NCBI GenBank assembly: GCA_030674185.1
Contig: CM060312.1
Coordinates: forward strand, 24,637,461-24,701,460
Source: Monoplex corrugatus
Taxonomy: Eukaryota > Mollusca > Gastropoda > Littorinimorpha > Ranellidae
Direction: 5' to 3'
Length of the DNA: 64,000 nt
Shown: one piece after another, positions 51,221 to 60,900 of the stretch
Layout of the letters: the number at the start of each line of letters is the position of its first letter
Numbering within the stretch: the stretch's first letter is position 1
Translations under genes and position numbers: made by a program
The notes under the pieces: generated by a model
Databases searched by the model: none
The model's input: the letters and a program-made list of their open reading frames with translations, nothing else
Told to the model about the DNA's origin: nothing

Positions 51221-52061
51221 CGTCAGCCTGAAGTATTAATCGTGTATCGTTAGGCTTAAGTATTAATCGTGTATCGTCAGACTGAAGTATTAATCGTGTA
51301 TCGTCAGGCTGAAGTATTAATCGTGTATCGCCAGGCTGAAGTATTAATCATGTATCATCAGGCTGAAGTATTAATCGTGTATCGTCAGGCTGAAGTATTA
51401 ATCGTGTATCGCCAGGCTGAAGTATTAATCATGTATCATCAGGCTTAAGTATTAATCGTGTATCGTCAGACTGAAGTATTAATCATGTATCATCAGGCTG
51501 AAGTATTAATCATGTATCGTCAGGCTGAAGTATTAATCGTGTATCGCCAGGCAGAAGTATTAATCGTGTATCGTCAGGCTGAAGTATTAATCGTGTATCG
51601 TCAGGCTGAAGTATTAATCGTGTATCGTCAGGCTTAAGTATTAATCGTGTATCGTCAGGCTGAAGTATTAATCGTGTATCGTCAGGCTGAAGTATTAATC
51701 GTGTATCGTCAGGCTGAAGTATTAATCGTGTATCGTCAGGCTGAAGTATTAATTGTGTATCGTCAGGCTGAAGTATTAAACGTGTATCGTCAGGCTGAAG
51801 TATTAATCGTGTATCGTCAGGCTGAAGTATTAATCTGTGTATCGTCAGGCTGAAGTATTAATCGTGTATCGTCAGGCTGAAGTATTAATCATGTATCGTC
51901 AGGCTGAAGTATTAATCGTGTATCGCCAGGCAGAAGTATTAATCACGTATTGTCAGGCTGAAGTATTAATCGTGTATCGTCAGGCTGAAGTATTAATCGT
52001 GTATCATCAGCCTGAAGTATTAATTGTGTATCGTCAGGCTGAAGTATTAATCACGTATCAT
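51221..52061. repeat. 27-bp tandem array, about 31 units
   Basis: Unit CGTCAGGCTGAAGTATTAAT plus CGTGTAT. Variants are mostly C/T and G/A changes at the CG dinucleotides. Since 27 is a multiple of 3, one frame reads the nonapeptide VYRQAEVLI over and over; not taken as a gene. Confidence 0.95.
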
Positions 52062-52371
52062 CTCGCACAGCTGGAACACAGGCCGCATGTCACCGTTCTT
52101 GTCATTTCACACAGACACATCTCCGTCGCACTGATGCCAATCGCAGATCCCACGGCGTACATATCAAAATCAAGCTTGAGACCTCTCTGATTGTGTCGCA
52201 CACAGTCACACATCTCTCTCTTTCCATGCTAGATAGCAGTTTTTGCCCAGGTCAACTGCTCCAATGTTTCGTCTGTCGTCTCCCACTAAATGTCCCCACC
52301 ACCACAGATGTAACCCCCCCCCCCCACCCAAAGAAACTAGGAGAAAAAATTATCGCAAATACAGCACCGAA

Positions 52372-52446
52372 GAGAGAGAGAGAGAGCGAGAGAGAGGGGG
52401 TGTGGGGGGGGGGGAAGAGACAGACAGACAGACAGACAGAGAAACA
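52372..52446. repeat. (GA)n, G-run and (GACA)n tract
   Basis: GAGAGAGAGAGAG, then GGTGTGGGGGGGGGG, then ACAGACAGACAGACAGACAG; a C-rich run lies just upstream at 52314-52326. Confidence 0.9.
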
Positions 52447-52924
52447 GCGACAGAGAGATGATGGGGATTAAGCATGAATAATGTTATCTATCTGATAAAT
52501 GTTGAAATAAATAATAGAGCAAAGACTGCCTTCCACCCCAAAGGGGCAGATAAATGTTTCACATCTATCTGGGATTGTAGACTGCAGTTGAAAAATAACA
52601 GCTCTAAACAATAAAAACAATATCTGTTCACGTGCTTCACAACCAAATTTTCACAGAGTTCACAACACTCGTTCTGATATGAATGTTACCGCTGTCTTAG
52701 CGAATTTCTTCACCACCTTGAGCATTCAATAGGCATCTCTGCAAACTGCACTGAACTGGAAATATATTTCTCTGGACAACTGAACCACAACTCTCTCCAC
52801 ACACATTGCATTCCAGCCGTAGCTTATAACCTACGGTAGTTAAAAAAAAAATCAACAGTAAGCGAGTAAAGAAATGAACAAGCCGGCTTTTTTTTTTGCG
52901 TCAAGCAGCATTTTGAAAAAGTAC

Positions 52925-53365
52925 AATTTTAACCCTTTGATTCCAACACCCTATCCACCAGCTTCCAGCATGATTACGAATCATGACAGCAAAGGAAAAA
53001 TTTAACCCTTTCCCTCTGTCTCCCTATTAACCAGCTTCCTGCAGTATCGGCCATGTTAGCAAAGCAAAACCTCAACCCTTTCACTCCCTGACCCTATCTA
53101 CCAGATACCTGCATCATCAGCCAACTTAACAAAGCAAAAACTTAACCCTTTTCACTCCTTCACGCCGTCCATCAGCTTCCTGCATTATCAGCTATCTTGG
53201 CAAAGCAAAAACTTAACCCTTTCACTCCTCAACCCTGTCCACTGGCTTCCTGCGGGGGGCTGGTTAATAAGTTGAAAGAGTGAAAGGGAAGCTGATGGAT
53301 AGGGTTAGGGATTGAAAGGGTTATCTGTGAAGCTGAAAGACAGTGTCAGGACAGACAGGGTTAAG
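52925..53365. repeat. Tandemly multiplied CCCTTTGACTCC MITE half-units
   Basis: Five or so units of about 73 bp, each with AACCCTTTCACTCC, CTATCCACCAGCTTCCTGCA and TAGCAAAGCAAAAACTT, then an inverted right end GGGATTGAAAGGGTTA. The left terminal module has been repeated head to tail. Confidence 0.55.
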
Positions 53366-53369
53366 TTTA

Positions 53370-54525
53370 CATAGCTGGTGGGCAGGGTCAGACTACATGT
53401 AAACGCAGATGAGGGCAGCACTCGTGAGGCATGAGTGGCGCCTCTACTAACAAGATTGTTGCAGATCTGTCGATCGATCAGTGCACTAACAGATGAGACT
53501 AGAGCAATAGATGAGAGTCACAGAGATATGTATGTATACGTATGAACGAAAACTGTAGTCAGTGACACCGTCACGATGAGAGTAACATTTATACAAATGA
53601 GATGACAGCCAAGCAAGGACGCCTCGTCACGTACGACATGAGAGTGAAGTTTCCGCTCTAGGATCTCTTCACAGATGTCTGAATCTGAATGTGTCCCACG
53701 TCATCATCACAAAATACTGACGAATTAATAACGAGCGCCATTACAGCAAATACTGATGAGTCAGTACTGGGTGTGACTGCAATAGAGTTTAAGTATATGG
53801 GGGTGAGACTGCACCGAGGCAATGACCTGTTTTTTGTTTTTGTTTTGTTTTGTTTTGTTTTTGTTTTTCCTTCTTTCCAAATAACGAATGTTATTCCTTT
53901 AAACGAAGTAGAACATATTCATGATTTACGTTCAGGGCAGATGTTGACAGAAGGAAGGCCTACTCGTTGTAACAACGGGTGGATGAAGGAAGAGGGGACC
54001 TAATATTTAATGTCTGTTCACAGTCGCGATGTTGGACAGAAAAAAACGGGTTAACGGGAAGAATCAAATCAAAAAAACAACTTATAACAAATAACAGTTT
54101 CTAACAACCTGCACAATAAGTAACAGGTGAGAGTTGAACAGAATATAAATGACTATGTCAGTACTGACACATCGCTGAATGGAGTTCCAATAATACAGTC
54201 ATGGAGAAGACTAATAAAGCACAAGGTGGTTGTGCAACGCTGTAAATGCACGACCACAGCCCTCTGGTCATTTAGTCATGACATTGCAGCACCACCAGAA
54301 CTGGCTTTGTTTTAAAGATAACATTTCAAGGAAACGCTCATGAATGGGTCCAAAAGAGAACCAGTTATCTCTAACATAATTGGTTTCTGCAATTTTGTTC
54401 TTACTAACATCATAATATCATGTTCGGGTTTGGGTTTTGTCTAAGGTTGTAGGACTCAAAACATAAACGAATTTCTGTGTGGATTAATAAGGCGCTATTG
54501 AATGGAACTGAACTGAACTGAATTG
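53370..54525. other. No gene seen
   Basis: Unique-looking sequence with short ORFs and a (GTTTT)n patch near 53830. Confidence 0.3.
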
Positions 54526-54529
54526 AATT

Positions 54530-54715
54530 ATCTTTTGATTTCCGCATCCTACACACCAACTGCAAAAACTTAACCCTATGACTCCCTCACCCTTTCCGCC
54601 AGCTTCCTGCAGGTAGCTGGTGGAAATGGTAAGGGAATCAAAGGTTCAAGTTTTTGCTTTGCTAGCATGGTTGGTATTGCAGGATGCTGGAGGACAGGGT
54701 GCAGGAGTGAAAGGG
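54530..54715. mobile_element. CCCTTTGACTCC MITE copy, composite
   Basis: TTTTGATTTCCGCATCC, AACTTAACCCTATGACTCCC, CCAGCTTCCTGCAGGTAGC and GTGCAGGAGTGAAAGGGTTAA are in family order; the right TTAA is at 54716-54719. Confidence 0.5.
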
Positions 54716-54792
54716 TTAAACATGTTCTAGGATCTGTCTTGTGTCCCACATGAAGACCTACACTAGCTCAGTCAAAAATAACACTATGACTG

Positions 54793-54925
54793 CTTGTATA
54801 GCTTTATCAAGAACAACATTATAATTGCACATATAGCTTTGTCAAGAACAACATTATAATTGCACATATAGCTTTGTCAAGAACACTATGATTGTATGTA
54901 AGTCTTTGTCAAGAACAACACTGCA
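54793..54925. repeat. Short 35-bp tandem repeat, about four units
   Basis: TAGCTTTGTCAAGAACAACA with TTATAATTGCACATA, units becoming diverged at the ends. Confidence 0.85.
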
Positions 54926-55078
54926 GCAACATTCAGGTGATGTTTTCAAGGATAAGACTCTTCAACCTCTTCAACGCATGACATTGTTGATATTGCCTCG
55001 TCTATGAAGCCACGTCAGGACTGAAGTTCATTTTGTCCCCACCCCCACCCTTTTTTTCCCTAAAATTTCATTTTCAAG

Positions 55079-55150
55079 GGTTTGTTTGTTTGTTTGTTTG
55101 TTTGCTTGTTTGTTTGTTTGTTTTTTGTTTGTTTGTTTTGTTTGTTTTTT
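55079..55150. repeat. (GTTT)n tract
   Basis: GTTTGTTTGTTTGTTTGTTT with one GCTT. Confidence 0.9.
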
Positions 55151-55319
55151 AGAGAAAGGGAGATTTTTCACATCGATCGGACAGAGGTGTGTCTTTTTAT
55201 GTGTGCTTAGGAAAACAATGTGTTGGCAACATTTCGTCAGCTGTTTCTGGGTGGATATTCTCCAAATTCTGGTCAAAAGTGTAAGGACCGTTGAGTGACT
55301 AATGCGTAAGTTTGAAGAA

Positions 55320-55665
55320 GAAAGTGTCTGTCAAGGCAATTTTAAAAATGCTTAAAATTAGCACTTTTCAAATAAGCACTTTTCAAGGAAAGTGTGTCAA
55401 CAGGACTTTCTCGTGTACTCCTGACAATATAGTTTTCATGTTGTGACATCTACCACTGTCCCCTCTTCACGTCAAGTTTTATGTCCACTGAAGCCTCGTA
55501 AAGATCACAGTGACCTTGAAAAGTACAAAATCAGGATTATTTGTCATTGTTTTTGTTTTTTAAAAAAATCTGCTTTCATTGCTGTGACAGTCTTCTAATA
55601 TCCTCGCTTCAGGTCAAATTTCATTTCAACTGATGTCAGGGTTTTGTTAAAAAAAAAAAAAGAAG
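55320..55665. repeat. Interspersed repeat F copy
   Basis: CCTCTTCACGTCAAGTTTTA, AGATCACAGTGACCTTGAAA and TCGCTTCAGGTCAAATTTCA are related to family F. Confidence 0.35.
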
Positions 55666-55669
55666 AGAG

Positions 55670-56565
55670 AGAATAAACTGGGTTGTTGGGTTATTTTGGG
55701 AGGAGGTTGCCGTTGTTGCTGCTGTTTAAGTAATTCGAACGATGTTCCGTAGTGCCGCACGTGCCCTAAATGAGATTACAATTGGCTGAGATCGCAGCAA
55801 GTCGGGATGAACAGTGTCATGTCGGCTTATCTTATTGCCATAAAGCAAACTGATAAGAACTGTAGCGAAAGCATTGATGAAACCGTCACAAATGTACACG
55901 TAACATCTGCACGCTTAAAACCTGCTAGAAACACAGCAACATATATTGCCACTAACGATAATGCCATGGCAGATAACGTATGACGACAACCACGTTTAAA
56001 TAAGCCTACTACGATATGGAGGTACTACAGTAAATAAAAAACAAACAAACAAACAAACAAAAAACACGAAAAACAAACAAACCAAAAAAATAAAAACAAG
56101 GATTTGGGAGAAAGCAGGAAATCACAGCTTGCTACCACATCTCAATCAGACTATCAAAAAGCATTTGACTCTTGGCTGAGAAGACTGAAGCTCTGTTTGG
56201 AGAGAGGAGGAGAGTACTGTGAAGCACTGAAAAGTTCAATGTACTTTGGACTTCCATTTTTTTGGTTTGTGAAGTAAATGATCACTTCTGGATCAGCCCT
56301 CATACAAGGCTAAATCTGTGAACGACGCTGACCGCAACGATCAGATAAAAGATAGTCCCAACCTAGTCTGCGTTTGTTTTCATTCTACAACTTTGCCATG
56401 TTTGAATTCTGGCAGCTCTCCTCGTCAGAGGACCGTCGCAAACAACGGCTGGCGCAAAATTCTCCTTTCCTTTTTCTGACAAAAATTCTGTCCCTGCATG
56501 AGGATGTCCCATACGTAAACACGTCACCACAATGCAGCGCCAGCAAGTTTCCTTCTTTCCATTTT
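55670..56565. other. TMEM121-like 3' UTR and flank
   Basis: Downstream of the stop at 56566 on the minus strand. No AATAAA on that strand was noticed near the stop. Confidence 0.3.
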
Positions 56566-56784
56566 CTAGCTGACCATGACCTGTCCCTGCATCAGGCGGT
56601 CCCGTAAACGCTTGTGGTGGTCCCGCTCGTAGAAACTGTAGAGCATCACGAGACTGACCGCGACGTTCTTGACCAGAAAGGTGGAGACAGGCAGCTGCAC
56701 GTGTTGCCATAGCAACAGGCGCGTGGCCAGCAGAGGCGCGTTGACCCCCAGCAGGACCAGCAGGCGTTGAAGGGTCTGCAGAAA
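56566..56784 (-). CDS. TMEM121: TMEM121-like last exon
   Basis: The acceptor TTTTACTTTTCAG precedes TTTCTGCAGACCC. It encodes FLQTLQRLLVLLGVNAPLLA, then TRLLLWQHVQLPVSTFLVKN and VAVSLVMLYSFYERDHHKRL, then a basic tail and TAG at 56566-56568. It corresponds to the last membrane segments and cytoplasmic tail of TMEM121. Confidence 0.72.
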   Translation of the reverse strand, partial: FLQTLQRLLVLLGVNAPLLATRLLLWQHVQLPVSTFLVKNVAVSLVMLYSFYERDHHKRLRDRLMQGQVMVS

Positions 56785-57884
56785 CTGAAAAGTAAAAATA
56801 AAAAATGAAGTTTAGATAAATTCAGAGCAAACTTGGAAATGATTCAAAGTCAGTTGAAACCTGGAAACAATCCAAAGATGTTACCCAACTTTGACCTAGT
56901 TGTGCCGTGTCATACGACACACGAGACAGTCTGGCGCTACACCGTACTCAATCCTCGGCCATTTGGCTGGTGTCGTTCCGTCCTCTGGTGTTGTTATTGT
57001 TATTTTTGTTTAAAGCCCAGCCGACTGCGTAGAGCCATAGCAGGGCTATGACCGTTTCAAAACAGCACAATACTTCAACAGGAAAAAAAAAAGGAAGAGA
57101 AAATTAAAGACATTTATTAAAGCATTCGAGCACATGATGTAAAATGATGCCCCTGTCGTTGACCACTGCATCCAATTTACGCACAAGGGACTTAAAAAAC
57201 ACGCCTGAATACAAATCTAAACACAACTTAGGACACTAAAACGTATATATAAAAACGGACCGCTTCCGCAATCTCTTTTCCCTAGAGTAAAAATGCACTG
57301 AAAACAATGTACCCAATTATTAATCCTAAAAGAAAGTACGTAAGGCTTTATCGAACACATACAGGGGACTGGGCCAGCAAGGCAGAAAATGACAGGAAGA
57401 AATGACAGAAAGCAAAGGAGGAAGAAAGAAACTAAGACAGTGACAGAAAAGAGGAAATTTCTAGCACAGAATTTCCAGAAAATGGGGATAAGGGGGGGGG
57501 GGGGGAGTTCTGTCCTCTGCTGACAGTCGGAGATCCCTGTCCACTGTTTGTCACCAGTTCATTCTGGGCCTCCCTCTCCTCCTGGGGCCTATTGGCCTCC
57601 ATTTAATGGCTGGATCTGCATGTCTTGATGTGGTGAGCCCCCACACACGTGCCCCGGTCAGTGAAAATAGTGCTGTTCACCTCCTACACCGTAAAAATGG
57701 CCAATTTTAGACACTTTTTTTTTGCCTGCGTGACACTGACCTTTGTAGCCATTAATTCCAAATTCATGCAAACGAGACTCCTTAACAGTCCACAGCTTTC
57801 ATTCAAATTTGGTAAAGATTCGTCCAGAAATAGCTGAGAAAATTTTGCTGCTACACTATCGCAGACACACAGACACGGACATAA

Positions 57885-57962
<78 letters not shown>

Positions 57963-60900
57963 GTCGATATGAAACAATCTCTCTTATCTAAAATAAAAGA
58001 CGAGACTGAAAAATAAAACTTTCTTAACTAAAACCAGAGCAACTCCCACTGAAAAAGGGTGCCCATATACTAACGAAACACACTGTCGAAACACACTGCA
58101 GAAAATACTGTTAAGTCCAGAAAATGATTTGGATAAAGTCTGCAGTTTGTTCGAGGGGAATTCATTGCACTCGGGCAATTCCATATTCGCTTCATACAAA
58201 AGAGCCAGCAATCACCTGACAGACTTTTTGAGCCCACGTAAAACCCTACGCGCTAGTATGGTCTTGAAATGGAAAAGGGGGATATGGGCTGAGAGAATGG
58301 GACCTAGGGAAACACTAAGCTAATGCCATAATGACGATGATAACAGTAACAATAACAATAATAATAATACAATAATAACAATAATAACAATAATAATGAT
58401 AATAATAATAATGATAATAATAATGATAATAATAATATGACTGAATAATAAAAAATACAGTATACGCAAAATCTGTTCTGGTTTGGTTTCCATTCCATGA
58501 TTTCCACATTTACGGGCTAGTGGATAGAGCCATGGACTCAAGATCTGATATCTTAAGTTCAGTCCCATCCCGTAACATTAAAAACTAGCATGTTTACCGC
58601 CTGTTTCCATCATTCTGATGGTGTCAGCTTAATGTTTGATAGGTCCATTCTCCCCTTTCCCCATTTCAAGATCTTTCCAGCGCATAGGATTTTGTGCAGC
58701 CCAGGAAATCTGTCTGGCAATTGCTGGCAGATTTGGGTGGAGCACATATGGACCTGTTCGAGCGCGGTGAATCCCTCTTGAAATAACTTCAATAACTCCT
58801 TAATTTCTAGGGCTGTCCCGATTTCTTTCCTTGAAGCATAAGTATGTATCTATCTGCATCAAAATAAATAAATAAATACATAAATAATAAATAAAAAGAG
58901 CAGATTCTCGTTTCCGAACAGACCTCTGGCAAACGGCGGGCACCAAACTGGGTCCGCGACAGCGCCATGAGGGGCAGAGTGGGCAGGATGAGATTCAGGC
59001 AGGCCACGCACAGCACCCACCACATGATCCACGTCTCCATGGTGTCACGCGCAGAAGGGCTTGACAGCACGCCCAAGAGATCAGACGCGTCCACCAGGTC
59101 AAAAATGACGAGGTAAGTCAGGTTGTCAATGCGGTGACGCCGGCTGGAATCCGGAGAGGCATCGTGGTGGGCGTACAGCAACAACAGGAACACCACGGAG
59201 GAGGTTGCCACTGTCATCTGTGCATCACACAGTTCACAACATGATTAATTAACCCTTTGACTCCCTCACCCTGTCCATTAGCATCCTGCATCGTCATCAG
59301 TGATAGCAAAGCAAAAACTTAACCCTTTGACTCCCTTAAAAACTTAACCCTTTGACTTTCACCCTGCCCACCAGCTTCCTGCAGGATAGGGCGAGGGAGT
59401 CAGATGGTTAAGTTTTTGCAGCTGGTGTATAGGGTGCGGGAGTCAAAGGGTTAAAATTAAGCTTTACACATGCTGTCCACTTCCCAATGTCTTTACAAAG
59501 ACTTTTGTGCGTGGTAACATTGAAAACAGAAAAGAAATAACTGCCAAGAACTACGCAAACATAAAACAGAATTAAAAACAAAACAAACAGAAAAAAAGGA
59601 AAGTGGGCTTTGGCCCCACAGTAGCAAAAAGCCTGATCATCTGCCTTGGTCAATACACATTCATTGTCACATTGTGACTCAATCTCACAAACCCAGTGAT
59701 ATAACTCGACTTTTTGGGTAAGTTGCCGTGGTATAGTGGTTAGCGCAACAGACTACCGATTGGAAGGTTATGAGTTCGAATCCTTATCAGTCTCTTCAAA
59801 AAATCACTGTGAGATTTTTCAGCTCCAAGCGGCTTCTATCCAGAGTTGAATGCACTACTGGCTCATTGAGAGACTGGGGCCACAAAGTCTCATCCACTTC
59901 ACTGAGGGTGTTGCTCAAATCTTCTGACTGAGACTGCAGGTGCCTGTATCTCTCGGGCCTGATTAAATTCAGGAGGTATTATGACAGTACGCGTAGATTG
60001 CAGCCCTGTTACGCAGTCTCAATCCTAGATGGAACTCCACAGCATCACGATTATTATCCTCATCGTCATCATCATCATCATCATCATCATCGTATTGTGA
60101 AAACTGTGCCAGCTTCTGTGGCCATTAGGCTGGCATAAAAATGAGACAAAAAATGAAATAGAAAATTAAAAAAGATTAGTACAAACTTCCCCAAGTGCGA
60201 TGATTCTACAAAACTAAAAAGTCAACTTTCGGGTGGTATAAATTAAGTGTCAGTTAACAGGGCGTACAATTTTCTTTTCCAACAATATACATGTAAATGA
60301 AGCCTCCAAGAGAAAATCTGTAGGAGTTGTGGTCAATTGAAACGTCACTTATGCCATTGGGAGTTGTGGTCAACTGAAGCATCACTTATGCCATTGGGAG
60401 TTGTGGTCAACTGAAACATCACTTATGCCATTGGGAGTTGTAGTCAATTGAAACATCACTTATGCCATTGGGAGTTGTGGTCAATTGAAACATCACTTAT
60501 GCCATTGGGAGTTGTGGTCAATTGAAACACCACTTATGCCATTGGGAGTTGTGGTCAATTGAAACATCACTTATGCCATTGGGAGTTGTGGTCAATTGAA
60601 ATGTCATTTATGCCATTAGGAATTATGGTCAACTGAAATGTCATTTATGCCATTAGGAGTTGAGGTCAATTGAAATGTCATTTATGCCATTAGGAGTTGA
60701 GGTCAATTGAAATGTCATTTATGCCATTAGGAGTTGAGGTCAATTGAAATGTCATTTATGCCATTAGGAGTTGAGGTCAATTGAAATGTCATTTATGCCA
60801 TTAGGAGTTGAGGTCAATGGAAATGTCATTTATGCCATTAGGAGTTGTGGTCAATTGAAATGTCATTTATGCCATTAGGAGTTGAGGTCAATTGAAATGT

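Noticed and set aside
51647..52190. ORFs made of a repeated nonapeptide
   Set aside because: The 27-bp unit is a multiple of three; no signal or non-repeat domain.
56363..56710. 115-codon minus ORF starting MATRAAACLHLSGQ
   Set aside because: Out-of-frame shadow of the TMEM121-like last exon (56566-56784), which reads in another frame with splice sites and membrane segments.
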